From CAZPDM01 sp964585305 (GTDB lineage Bacteria > Planctomycetota > Uabimicrobiia > Uabimicrobiales > JABWCH01): a stretch of 27,000 nt of DNA. Positions 8,042-16,254 of the stretch are shown piece by piece. The position numbers were made by a program, and so were the translations under genes. The first letter of the stretch is position 1. Every line of letters begins with the position of its first letter. The notes below the pieces were generated by a model. The model was not told the origin of the DNA and searched no databases. It was given only the letters and a program-made list of their open reading frames with translations. The stretch is taken from the NCBI GenBank assembly GCA_964585305.1, contig CAZPDM010000063.1, positions 1-27,000 of the forward strand, written 5' to 3'.

Positions 8042-8060
8042 TGATATATAAATTATATCA
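8042..8060. promoter_or_regulatory. Inverted repeat, possible operator of the toxin-antitoxin pair
   Basis: TGATATA (8042-8048) and TATATCA (8054-8060) are perfect inverted arms around 5 bases, 27 bases upstream of the DUF433 ATG. The site also lies 44 bases before the radical SAM gene, so it could affect either. Low-complexity AT sequence makes chance plausible. Confidence 0.3.
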
Positions 8061-8103
8061 CAAATTTTTTAAAAATAACAATTTTCCAAAAGAAGGATAA
8101 CGA

Positions 8104-9723
8104 ATGATAGCAGTTCTACTTATTCAACCACCAATAGAAGATTTTTATTTGACCGAAAAACGAACAATTCCTTATGGACTGGCTTGTATTGCTGGAGCAT
8201 TGCGGCAGCAAAATATAAGCGTGGCAATTTTAGATGCTTTGGCATGTCAACGTAGTAAAGAAATTCCTTTACCTCAAGAAATGCAATATCTTTCAGAATA
8301 TTATATTCCAGATCGTTCTCCATATAATTTATTTTATGGATACAAACATTTTGGCTACAGTTGGGAATATCTGAGCAAGCGTATAAAAGAACATCAACCA
8401 TTTTTAGTTGGGATTTCTTCATTATGCACAGCTTACAGCCAGGAATCTTTAAAGATAGCAGAGATTACTAAAAAAGTTTGCCCCAATGCAAAAATTGTAG
8501 CAGGTGGGCATCATGCAACAGCTTTGCCAGAAACTTTACTTGCCCATTCTTGTATTGATTACTGCCTTCGCGGAGAAGGTGAAATTTCATTACCTAAATT
8601 AGTGGTTGCTTTACAACAAGGATTGCCACTTGAATCTGTTCCAGGCATTGCTTTTCGTAAATTAGATGGAACGTTGCATGTTTCTCCACCTGCAATTGTC
8701 GAAAATTTAGATCAAAATCCATTACCTGCCTTAGATTTGGTTGCCAATAAATTTTATCAACGTCGCAATAATTCTAGTGCTGTTGTTGTTGCAAGTCGCG
8801 GTTGTCCGATGCGCTGTAGCTATTGTTCAGTAAGTTCTGGATCGTGGTTAAAATATCGTCGGCGTAGTGTGAATTCTGTGCTGTCAGAAATTGAACTAGC
8901 CGTATCACAATTCCAAGCAAATTTTTTAGATTTTGAAGATGAAAATATTGCTATGGAACGCGAATGGTTCTTAGAGTTATTAGCACGCATACAGCAACTC
9001 TATGGCCAACAATTGGAATTACGTGCTATGAACGGATTATATCCTCCTACTTTAGATGAAGAAATTATCAAACAGATGAAGCAAGCAGGTTTTCGAGCTT
9101 TGAATCTTTCTCTTGGAACAATTTCTCCTACACAATTGGAACGGTTCCAACGCCCAAATGTTCAAGCTGCTTTTGAAAAAGCATTGCAATTTGGCAAGCA
9201 ATATTCTCTTAAAGCTGTAGGATATATTATTATCGCAGCACCAAATCAATCAGCAGAAGAATCCTTATCTGATATGATTTATCTGGCCCAACAAAAAGTT
9301 TTAATCGGAACTTCTGTTTATTATCCTGCTCCCGCAAGTAAAGATTATAGACATTGCCAGCAACAAAAATTACTGCCAACTTCATTAAGTTTACTTCGAG
9401 CAACAGCTTTACCATTAGATTATACAACAACTCGTTTACAAGCTATCACACTTTTACGTTTAAGCCGCATCATCAATTTTATGAAATCTTTAATCGATCA
9501 AGAAGAAGACATACAATCTATCATAACTTCCCAAAAAGATATTTCTCAATTTGATTCTGCCAATCGAATAGAGATGGGAAAATATTTACTTTCTTTATTT
9601 TTTAAGGATGCGCAAATTCACGGAGTTTATTCTGACGGTAATATTTTTGTTCATAAAACAGATAAAAAACTATGCGAAATAGCTGCACGAAATTTACGGA
9701 GTGTTATTATGCAAGGGACATAA
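8104..9723 (+). CDS. B12-binding domain radical SAM protein, substrate unknown
   Basis: 539 residues. A cobalamin-binding (B12-binding) domain fills about 1-190: it opens VLLIQPPIEDF with IPYGLACIAGALRQ, and contains KIVAGGHHATALPE and CLRGEGE. A radical SAM domain follows, with the 4Fe-4S motif GCPMRCSYC (Cys 234, 238, 241), then LDFEDENIAM and the LRAMNGLYPPTLDEEII block. This is the BchE/P-methylase-like class B architecture that does methylations or ring chemistry on unreactive carbons. The B12 domain lacks the DxHxxG cobalt-ligand motif, as usual in this class, so base-off cobalamin is likely. AGAAGGA precedes the ATG. No neighbour suggests a substrate: the TA pair is divergent and a kinase follows. 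Family sure, reaction unknown. Confidence 0.88.
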   Translation: MIAVLLIQPPIEDFYLTEKRTIPYGLACIAGALRQQNISVAILDALACQRSKEIPLPQEMQYLSEYYIPDRSPYNLFYGYKHFGYSWEYLSKRIKEHQPFLVGISSLCTAYSQESLKIAEITKKVCPNAKIVAGGHHATALPETLLAHSCIDYCLRGEGEISLPKLVVALQQGLPLESVPGIAFRKLDGTLHVSPPAIVENLDQNPLPALDLVANKFYQRRNNSSAVVVASRGCPMRCSYCSVSSGSWLKYRRRSVNSVLSEIELAVSQFQANFLDFEDENIAMEREWFLELLARIQQLYGQQLELRAMNGLYPPTLDEEIIKQMKQAGFRALNLSLGTISPTQLERFQRPNVQAAFEKALQFGKQYSLKAVGYIIIAAPNQSAEESLSDMIYLAQQKVLIGTSVYYPAPASKDYRHCQQQKLLPTSLSLLRATALPLDYTTTRLQAITLLRLSRIINFMKSLIDQEEDIQSIITSQKDISQFDSANRIEMGKYLLSLFFKDAQIHGVYSDGNIFVHKTDKKLCEIAARNLRSVIMQGT

Positions 9724-9763
9724 GAAACCAAAAAGAGAAATTAGAAAAGAAATAGCTATTTTT

Positions 9764-9792
9764 TTGCGAAAAAAATAATATTATGTTAAAAT
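9764..9792 (+). promoter_or_regulatory. Probable promoter of kinase 1
   Basis: TTGCGA (9764-9769), a 17-base spacer and TAAAAT (9787-9792). It is the best sigma70 match in the 198-base gap and leaves a leader of about 120 bases. Confidence 0.45.
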
Positions 9793-9843
9793 TTATTTAT
9801 AAAAGAAGAAAATATTAAAAAAAATATAAAGAGAGGAAAATAT

Positions 9844-9886
9844 TTGTTGCGGATCTGATTGTATTCAATCTAAGATTAAACAACAA
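9844..9886 (+). other. Leader stem-loop upstream of kinase 1
   Basis: TTGTTG (9844-9849) pairs with CAACAA (9881-9886), GATCT (9852-9856) with AGATT (9873-9877, one G-U), and GATTG (9857-9861) with CAATC (9866-9870) around a TATT loop. The stacked hairpin lies 35 bases before the kinase start. No riboswitch class was recognised. Confidence 0.35.
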
Positions 9887-9921
9887 AGTATCTTCCATTA
9901 AAAATAATTGGAGGAAAAATA

Positions 9922-12252
9922 ATGAACGTTCCGCAAAAACCCAAACAGGAGAAAGATGCTAAGAAAAATCCTCTTCCTGTTTCTCCAGAAACCGCTGAAA
10001 TGGCTATTCCTATTTCTTGTGAAGAATTGCCAGTTGCTGAAGTAATTGAAATAGAGACCATTGAAAACTTTACCCATGATACTGTTTTGGTCGCAGAATT
10101 TGACGATAGAGCAGCAGATTTATTAAAAATTTCCGCACCATCATCTCAAATCATTGATAGCACTTCAGAATTACTTTCGGATAGCGTTGTAACAGCCGCA
10201 CAAGATTTAGCGGAAATGGAAAAAGAAATAAAAAAAACTCCTATTCTTAAAGCTCCTTCCAAAAAGGATAAACCTAAAATGCCGCCTTTAAGTATGGATT
10301 CTGGAGTACATGAAGAGCCTTCTTCTATAGAAACAATGGGATTGGATTTTATGAACTTGCCAATTACTCGTAATCAGATTAAAGAAATCCCACAAAAAAC
10401 TTCCAACCAATCTCCACTTCCTCCAACAATTAAAAGCAATAAGCCAAATAATTCCTTGCGTACAGAAACAAGTACGATACTACACCAAAATGCTTCCCAA
10501 AGACAAACACCTGCTAAATTACAAAAGCCATCTAATAATTATGAACTAGGAGATTCTTTTTTTCAAAATAGTTTACCAGAAGACCAACAGGTTACCGAAA
10601 TGCTTAATAATACTTCTTCTGCAAAAACTGTTATTACTTTACCGAAGCTGGTTTCCAACAGCATACGCCTCCCTAGTACAAATGATGCTCTTTTGAATGA
10701 ACAAACAGAGCAAATTCCACTAAATAGCATGAATTCTACTGCTTCCTTAGAAAAATATCAGAATATAAAAGAAATTGGCCGTGGTGGTATGGGACGTGTT
10801 GCATTGTGGAAAGATAACCATATTCAAAGATTGGTTGCCGCTAAAATGCTACATGCCAATAAAAATGAGTCTTTGGAAACTGTGCAGAGGTTTTGGGAAG
10901 AGGGACAGATTTCTGGACAATTAGAACATCCCAATATTGTTCCCATTTATGATATGGGACTCAATCAAAACGGCCAAATATATTTTATTATGAAATATGT
11001 TCAAGGCGAATCTTTACAGTCAGTCTTAGAAAAAATCAAACATGAACCAGAATTACGCCAGGAAACTTGGTCGTTGCGACGTATATTGCAAATCTTTCAA
11101 ACAATTTGCTATGCCTTAGAATACGCTCATACCAAACAAGTTATTCACCGAGATTTAAAGCCAGATAATATTATGCTAGGAAATTTTGGAGAAGTCCTTG
11201 TTATGGATTGGGGACTTGCAAAAGTAATTGGCCAGGGTCAGGAAATACTTAGCAAAGATGGCGTTTCAACTTTACGCAGCCAGGGCGGTTTTAAAACGAT
11301 CACAGGAAAAATTGCGGGAACGCCTTATTATATGTCTCCCGAACAGGCTAAAGGGGAAATTGAAAACTTAGATCAACGTTCAGATATTTATTCACTAGGT
11401 GCTATCTTGTATGAAATATTAACTGGGTATAAAGTAATTGATACAACATCAGTTTATTCTATTTTGCACCATGTATCAGAAGGGAAATTACGAAATATTC
11501 CCAAAATCGGACTTTGGGGAAAAATTCCAGAGGAATTAAAAGGTATTTTAAAGAAAACTTTATCCTACAAAAAAGAAGATAGATACCAAAGTGCGCGAGA
11601 ATTGGCAGAAGACATTCAAAGATTTATGGACAATCGCCCCGTTTCTGTTTACCACTATTCTACTGTGCAAAAACTTACTAAATTTTTAGTTCGTATCCGA
11701 AAAGAATTGACACTTATTATAGCTTCTATCTTTCTTGCTACAACTGCAATTGGTATTTTAGAATACTTCAATAAACAAAATTTAGCTCACAATCATCTTC
11801 AAAATGTGGAAGATTCTTTTAAAGAACAAACAATCGCAATTGAAAAAATAGACTTGGAAATAAAGAAAATACTCAAGCAAAACCAACCCAACAACCAACG
11901 CCCTATCAGTGGCAATTGGAATGAAGAAGAACCCCAACCCTTACCACCTAACAAACAAAATGTAAATTTGCTTGAAAATCCACAAATTTATAACCTCTAC
12001 AAAATTGTCAAAACTGACGCTTCAAAAATGAGTAACACCTGCCACGATCTTTATGAAATGAACAAATGTCCAGGCTGCCAGATCACACTCAAAAACTACC
12101 AAAAAAAGCAAATTGATATATGGAAAACATTCTTCGATGTTGCTAAAAAAGTTAATGACCGCTCTGGCATGGACTTAGCCCGCGAACAAATCAAAAACCT
12201 AGTAACAACTACAGAATATCAAAAAAATTACTTAAAAATACTGAAAGATTAA
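9922..12252 (+). CDS. Transmembrane Ser/Thr protein kinase with DWG motif (kinase 1)
   Basis: 776 residues. Residues 1-275 are low-complexity and probably disordered. The kinase domain spans about 280-575: P-loop GRGGMGRV (286-293), VAAKML lysine, HRDLKPDN (409-416), and DWG (429-431) in place of DFG. GTPYYMSPEQAKG gives the activation segment and APE region, and QRSDIYSLGAILYEILTG the F helix. DWG is common in planctomycete and myxobacterial Pkn kinases and keeps the Mg-binding Asp. A membrane helix (about 597-615) separates it from a roughly 155-residue C-terminal, probably periplasmic, region with a CPGC motif and predicted helices, unlike PASTA or WD40 sensors. GGAGG lies 7 bases before the ATG. 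A terminator follows, so it is likely transcribed alone. Active kinase expected; ligand unknown. Confidence 0.92.
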   Translation: MNVPQKPKQEKDAKKNPLPVSPETAEMAIPISCEELPVAEVIEIETIENFTHDTVLVAEFDDRAADLLKISAPSSQIIDSTSELLSDSVVTAAQDLAEMEKEIKKTPILKAPSKKDKPKMPPLSMDSGVHEEPSSIETMGLDFMNLPITRNQIKEIPQKTSNQSPLPPTIKSNKPNNSLRTETSTILHQNASQRQTPAKLQKPSNNYELGDSFFQNSLPEDQQVTEMLNNTSSAKTVITLPKLVSNSIRLPSTNDALLNEQTEQIPLNSMNSTASLEKYQNIKEIGRGGMGRVALWKDNHIQRLVAAKMLHANKNESLETVQRFWEEGQISGQLEHPNIVPIYDMGLNQNGQIYFIMKYVQGESLQSVLEKIKHEPELRQETWSLRRILQIFQTICYALEYAHTKQVIHRDLKPDNIMLGNFGEVLVMDWGLAKVIGQGQEILSKDGVSTLRSQGGFKTITGKIAGTPYYMSPEQAKGEIENLDQRSDIYSLGAILYEILTGYKVIDTTSVYSILHHVSEGKLRNIPKIGLWGKIPEELKGILKKTLSYKKEDRYQSARELAEDIQRFMDNRPVSVYHYSTVQKLTKFLVRIRKELTLIIASIFLATTAIGILEYFNKQNLAHNHLQNVEDSFKEQTIAIEKIDLEIKKILKQNQPNNQRPISGNWNEEEPQPLPPNKQNVNLLENPQIYNLYKIVKTDASKMSNTCHDLYEMNKCPGCQITLKNYQKKQIDIWKTFFDVAKKVNDRSGMDLAREQIKNLVTTTEYQKNYLKILKD

Positions 12253-12278
12253 CGACTTGCAATAAAGAATTTTATTCT

Positions 12279-12326
12279 AACCAAAAAAAAACAAACCTAA
12301 GCAAGGCTTGTTTTTTTTGTTGGTTA
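12279..12326 (+). terminator. Terminator after kinase 1
   Basis: A long, mostly A/T stem (AACCAAAAAAAAACAA against TTGTTTTTTTTGTTGGTT) is topped by CCT/AGG and an AAGCA loop. It starts 27 bases after the kinase stop. Confidence 0.75.
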
Positions 12327-12403
12327 AAATGCTGACTTCGATATTTCTGTTATTTTTAGTTAAGATTATATTTGAGAGCAACATAATTTTCTTAAAAAAT
12401 TTC

Positions 12404-12431
12404 TTGCTTTTTTTTTATAAAAAAATAAGAT
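12404..12431 (+). promoter_or_regulatory. Weak promoter candidate for the PPi-phosphofructokinase gene
   Basis: TTGCTT (12404-12409), a 16-base spacer and TAAGAT (12426-12431). It is a poor match in AT-rich DNA, listed because the gene follows a terminator and must have its own promoter in 12327-12521. Confidence 0.25.
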
Positions 12432-12521
12432 TATTCGCAACTAAAATTATGCAGTCAACTCAATTTTTTATATAGAAATATATTATAACTTTATCTTCAT
12501 TTTATATTTAGGAGAATTATT

Positions 12522-13826
12522 ATGTCCGAACGTGGTAATTTTGGTATTTTAGTTGGTGGTGGTCCAGCACCTGGATTGAATGGTGTTATATCTGCTGTAA
12601 CATTAGAAGCCTGCCGTCGTGGCCATAATATTTATGGAATTTATGATGGTTATCGTTGGTTAGTAAAAGGCGATGAAGAAGCATTGCGAAAAAATGTACG
12701 CCTTTTAACTCCAAAAGATGTTGAAAAAATACATAATGAAGGCGGATCTTTTTTACGAACTTCCCGCACTAATCCTGGCGATAAAAAACATCCGGAATAT
12801 ATTCCTAATGCTGTAAAAATGTTGAATGCTTTAAATATTCAATACATGGTAACAACAGGTGGAGATGATACTTCTTTTGGTGCGAGCAAAATTGCTGAAG
12901 CCAGTCTTAATAAAATTAAATTTGCCCATGTTCCTAAAACAATTGATAATGATTTGCCATTGCCACATAATTTGCCAACTTTTGGCTATGAAACTGCCCG
13001 CGAACTTGGCAGCAGTTTGCTAAAAAATCTTATCATTGATGCAGAAACTACAGGACGTTGGTATATTGTTGTAGTAATGGGACGTACAGCAGGACATCTT
13101 GCCCTTGGTATCAATAAATCTGCTAGCGGTGCACTTGCTGTTATTCCAGAAGAATTTGAAGGTAAAAAAATCAAAATCCAACAAATTGGCGATATTTTTG
13201 AAACTTCTATCCTTTTACGCCGTTCTCAAGGCCAAAATCATGGCGTTTTTGTCATAGCAGAAGGCGTTGCAGAATGTCTGGAAGAAGAAGATTTAAAAAG
13301 AGCCATTGGACCTAATATTGCACGAATAAAATTGGATCAATTTGGGCACATTCCTTTAGCTGATGTAGAACTTGGAAAGATTGTCAAACAAGAAATTGAA
13401 GAACGTTTCGAAAAAAGAAACGAAGAATTCCGAGCTATTACAGTTGATCTTGGTTATGTTTTACGTTGCACTTCCCCTATTCCATTTGATCAAGAATATA
13501 CCCGCGAACTCGGTTATCATGCTGTAAATTATCTTTTAAGTAATGATCCTAAACATCAGGAAAATGCAATTATGTGCGTTTTTGCTGGCAAATTAGAACC
13601 TTTATATTTTAAAGATATGATCGATCCTAAGACAGGGAAAACTTCTGTTCGACGAGTAGATATTCATGGTAAAGGCGGAAATGATTCCTATAAAGTTGCT
13701 CGTAGCTATATGAACAGACTGGAACGTTGCCATCTAGAAAATCTTGATATGCTTAATGCTCTTGCGAAATTAGCAAAAATTTCGCCTGAAGATTTTAAGA
13801 AAAAATATGAATATTTAGTCTCTTAG
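12522..13826 (+). CDS. pfp: Pyrophosphate-dependent 6-phosphofructokinase
   Basis: 434 residues, a full-length PfkA-fold enzyme. It phosphorylates fructose 6-phosphate reversibly using PPi. The nucleotide/PPi site reads GGGPAPGLN (12-20) and GGDDT (113-117): Asp at 116, where ATP-dependent enzymes have Gly. The catalytic loop is PKTIDND (138-144), with Lys139 where ATP enzymes carry Gly. These two changes mark PPi use. MGRTAGHLAL gives the sugar-phosphate contact and AEGVAE follows in order. GGAG precedes the ATG by 8 bases. Together with hppA it means PPi can either drive glycolysis or energise the membrane in this organism. Confidence 0.95.
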   Translation: MSERGNFGILVGGGPAPGLNGVISAVTLEACRRGHNIYGIYDGYRWLVKGDEEALRKNVRLLTPKDVEKIHNEGGSFLRTSRTNPGDKKHPEYIPNAVKMLNALNIQYMVTTGGDDTSFGASKIAEASLNKIKFAHVPKTIDNDLPLPHNLPTFGYETARELGSSLLKNLIIDAETTGRWYIVVVMGRTAGHLALGINKSASGALAVIPEEFEGKKIKIQQIGDIFETSILLRRSQGQNHGVFVIAEGVAECLEEEDLKRAIGPNIARIKLDQFGHIPLADVELGKIVKQEIEERFEKRNEEFRAITVDLGYVLRCTSPIPFDQEYTRELGYHAVNYLLSNDPKHQENAIMCVFAGKLEPLYFKDMIDPKTGKTSVRRVDIHGKGGNDSYKVARSYMNRLERCHLENLDMLNALAKLAKISPEDFKKKYEYLVS

Positions 13827-13847
13827 TTTGTAAGATACAGTAATAAT

Positions 13848-13888
13848 ATAGAGAAAGCTGCCTGCATTAAGCTGGTAGCTTTCTCTAT
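13848..13888 (+). terminator. Stem-loop after the phosphofructokinase gene
   Basis: ATAGAGAAAGCTGCC and GGTAGCTTTCTCTAT form a 15-bp stem (one G-U pair) with an 11-base loop, 21 bases after the stop. No T-run follows, so it may be a weak terminator or an mRNA-stabilising hairpin allowing read-through into the gene at 13910. Confidence 0.6.
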
Positions 13889-13909
13889 CTCTAAAAATAA
13901 GGATGTTTC

Positions 13910-14434
13910 ATGCCTGTTGCAAAACCTGATATTGTCATTACAGACCGCGAATCCAAGCAAAAATGCAGTATTGAACCCTTGCGAGGACGCTCTGACCTCT
14001 TATTTTTTTCTTCGGAAAACATTAACTCTATTTCCCCCGAAACATTTTCGGGGTATATTTTTTTGCATGTTGATGGACCACCTTTAAGTCCGGAAGACGA
14101 AAACCAGCCATTTTTACTTTTAGATGCCTCTTGGAAACGCGCATTAAAATTAGCTCAGCTTCCCATATTTAATTCTTTAGTAAAACGATCTTTAGTAGGA
14201 TTTAATACAAGCTATCCTCGTGTTAGTAAAATCTATCCTTTACCTAATGGCGGATTGGCAAGTGTTGAAGCCCTTTATGCAGCTCGATTGATCCAGGGAA
14301 GAGCAAGTTTAGATTTATTTGATCACTACTATTGGAAACAAGCATTTTTACAAGCCAATGAAAAACAATTGCAGGAATGGCAAGAATTCTGGCAAAAAAG
14401 AAATACTTCAATAAAAGAAAATAAAATACTATAA
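13910..14434 (+). CDS. DTW/Tsr3-like (SPOUT-related) aminocarboxypropyltransferase family protein
   Basis: 174 residues. The diagnostic stretch is LLLDASWKRALKLAQLP (about 68-84), then SLVGFNTSYPRVSKIYPLPN and GGLASVEALYAARLIQG, ending FDHYYWKQAFLQAN. A D-x-(S/T)-W motif, a YPR segment and an S/T-x-E-A helix is the core shared by DTW proteins (TapT, acp3U in tRNA) and Tsr3 (acp on small-subunit rRNA). The WKQAFLQAN end resembles the FLELN end of Tsr3. Either would transfer the aminocarboxypropyl group of SAM to RNA. The zinc-binding Cys set of E. coli-type DTW proteins is not evident. AAGGA is 7 bases before the ATG. It lies 31 bases before the hemW-like gene and is likely co-transcribed with it. 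Confidence 0.6.
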   Translation: MPVAKPDIVITDRESKQKCSIEPLRGRSDLLFFSSENINSISPETFSGYIFLHVDGPPLSPEDENQPFLLLDASWKRALKLAQLPIFNSLVKRSLVGFNTSYPRVSKIYPLPNGGLASVEALYAARLIQGRASLDLFDHYYWKQAFLQANEKQLQEWQEFWQKRNTSIKENKIL

Positions 14435-14465
14435 AATAAGGTTGGGAAAATTTTCCTAAAAAAAT

Positions 14466-15566
14466 ATGGAACTAAATAATTCCCCCGCCTTATATATTCA
14501 TGTTCCTTTTTGCCAAAGAAAATGCCGGTATTGCGCTTTCTACTCTTTAACCCAACATAATATTGAAACGTATCACACTTATTTAAATCATGTTTTGCGG
14601 AATCTAACAATTTTTCAAAATTGGATACAATCAAGTCAACTCTCTTTAGATACTTTATATTGGGGAGGAGGAACACCCTCTCTTCTTCCTGTTGAACATA
14701 TAGCTAAGGTAATGTCGAATATTTTTTCTTTCTCTCAACCACAAGAAATTACTTTAGAAGTAAATCCAGGAACTATAACAAAAAAAGATTTAGAAAATTA
14801 TTATTCTCTTAAAATTAATCGGATTTCTATAGGCGTTCAAAGTCTTGACAATCAAGTTTTATCATGGTTAGGTCGTATTCATACTGCCCAGCAATCTGAA
14901 CAATGTCTTGCTTGGGTTGCCAAGAATTTTTCTAATTATAGCGCGGATGTAATTTATGCAATTCCCAATATACCTAAAAATATTTTAGAAAAAACTTTAA
15001 AAAAATTAGTTTTTGATTATCATGTTCCTCATATTTCAACATACTCTTTAACAATAGAAGAAAATACACCATTAGCTAAATTAGGAATAGAAACAATTGC
15101 TGAACAATTTGAAGAAGAATATACTTTTATCCATGATTATTTAACCAGCAATGGTTATGAACACTATGAAGTGTCTAACTTTGCTTTGCCAGGATTTCGA
15201 TCTCTTCATAATAGCAAATATTGGACACGTACGCCATATATAGGAATCGGACCGCAAAGTCATTCTCTTTGGCAGGAAAGGCGTTTTAGTTTTGAAGACT
15301 GGACTGACTTCTGTGATTGCCAAAATGATATTGACAAGAAATTTAATCAAGCGGAAATCTTGTCAGGAAAAGATATATATGAAGAGAAAATTATGCTGGG
15401 ACTTCGTACTCAGGAAGGAATTTCTAAAAACATCATTAAACAAGATATTAAAATTTTGCAAACCATGCAGGAATATAAACTCATTGAAATCAACAGCAAT
15501 GATAATATTCGTGCGACATTAAAAGGTTGGATGGTCTTAAATCAAATTATTGCTGCTTTAATTTAA
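14466..15566 (+). CDS. hemW: HemW-like radical SAM heme chaperone
   Basis: 366 residues. It opens ALYIHVPFCQRKCRYCAFYS, with the radical SAM cluster at Cys16, Cys20 and Cys23 followed by A-F. Oxygen-independent coproporphyrinogen oxidase HemN has a fourth Cys after the cluster, whereas HemW has Phe, as here. LYWGGGTPSLL, ISIGVQSLDNQVLSWLGR and NSKYWTRTPYIGIGPQSHS are family blocks, and the C-terminal HemN domain is present. HemW proteins bind heme and deliver it to target proteins rather than oxidising coproporphyrinogen. The ribosome site is weak: only an AAGG run about 20 bases upstream is seen. It is followed by a strong terminator shared with the convergent rhomboid gene. Confidence 0.88.
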   Translation: MELNNSPALYIHVPFCQRKCRYCAFYSLTQHNIETYHTYLNHVLRNLTIFQNWIQSSQLSLDTLYWGGGTPSLLPVEHIAKVMSNIFSFSQPQEITLEVNPGTITKKDLENYYSLKINRISIGVQSLDNQVLSWLGRIHTAQQSEQCLAWVAKNFSNYSADVIYAIPNIPKNILEKTLKKLVFDYHVPHISTYSLTIEENTPLAKLGIETIAEQFEEEYTFIHDYLTSNGYEHYEVSNFALPGFRSLHNSKYWTRTPYIGIGPQSHSLWQERRFSFEDWTDFCDCQNDIDKKFNQAEILSGKDIYEEKIMLGLRTQEGISKNIIKQDIKILQTMQEYKLIEINSNDNIRATLKGWMVLNQIIAALI

Positions 15567-15585
15567 AGAAAAAATCCCCTAAAAA

Positions 15586-15619
15586 TAAAATAGCCATCGT
15601 AATCTACGATGGCTATTTT
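15586..15619. terminator. Bidirectional terminator between hemW and the rhomboid gene
   Basis: AAAATAGCCATCGTA pairs with TACGATGGCTATTTT around a 3-base ATC loop; both flanks are A/T-rich. It lies in the 74-base gap between convergent genes. Confidence 0.9.
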
Positions 15620-15640
15620 GTTAATTGTGTTCTTCTAAAA

Positions 15641-16228
15641 TTATTTTTTTTCTCGCTTTTTTTTCTCTTCCATAGCAAAGTAACCAAAAGCTCCTCCACA
15701 AAAACCTCCTAGTATATGCGCCAATTGTGAAATATTATCTGTTTCTGTAATGCCTTGAACAATTTCTTTTCCTATAAATATTGCAACTACAATAAGTAGC
15801 GTAAGAGGAATTTTGCCTGATTCAGCATTTGCAAAAGAGCTTAACAATATCATCATAAACACTACACCACTTGCTCCCAAAATCCCGGAGTCAAAAAATA
15901 TAATGTGAATCAATCCTGTAAATATAGTTGTGATAAGGATCATAATAGCTAAGGATTTGGAACCATGTTTTTCTTCCAACATAGGTCCAATGAGCAAAAT
16001 AAGAAGAAAATTTGAAGAAAAATGCTCCCAATTAGAATGGCCAAATACATACAAGATCATTCTCAAAATTTGCATAGGATCAAAGATAGAAGTTCCATAA
16101 TTCGTAAATATTTTTGATGTAGTCGTTCCGCCAGAAAGTATTCCTAATAACAAGACGATAAAAGCAACCAAAGTAAATGTGAGAATTACAGGAGAATTAT
16201 ATTGAATCAGTTTAAAATTAATTTTCAT
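15641..16228 (-). CDS. Rhomboid-family intramembrane serine protease
   Basis: 195 residues with six hydrophobic segments, a minimal rhomboid core. GHSNWEHFSSNFLL (about 63-76) is the conserved His/Asn helix. LGASGVVFM carries the catalytic Ser120 in GxSG, and QLAHILGG the catalytic His171. It would cleave membrane proteins within or near the membrane. An AAAGG site lies 7 bases before the ATG, inside a small hairpin with a GAAA loop (16232-16245). It is last in a likely operon with the PAP2 gene (26 bases) and the NifS-SelD gene. The substrate is unknown. Confidence 0.9.
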   Translation of the reverse strand: MKINFKLIQYNSPVILTFTLVAFIVLLLGILSGGTTTSKIFTNYGTSIFDPMQILRMILYVFGHSNWEHFSSNFLLILLIGPMLEEKHGSKSLAIMILITTIFTGLIHIIFFDSGILGASGVVFMMILLSSFANAESGKIPLTLLIVVAIFIGKEIVQGITETDNISQLAHILGGFCGGAFGYFAMEEKKKREKK

Positions 16229-16231
16229 AGA

Positions 16232-16245
16232 AAACCTTTCGGTTT
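16232..16245 (-). other. GAAA-tetraloop hairpin overlapping the rhomboid ribosome site
   Basis: On the minus strand AAACC-GAAA-GGTTT forms a 5-bp hairpin with a stable GNRA loop. The AAAGG Shine-Dalgarno sequence is inside it, so folding could limit translation. Confidence 0.35.
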
Positions 16246-16254
16246 ATAGACTTC

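Noticed and set aside
9751..9765. Terminator after the radical SAM gene (AAATAGCTATTT)
   Set aside because: The 12-base palindrome has no loop or GC stem; too weak to call.
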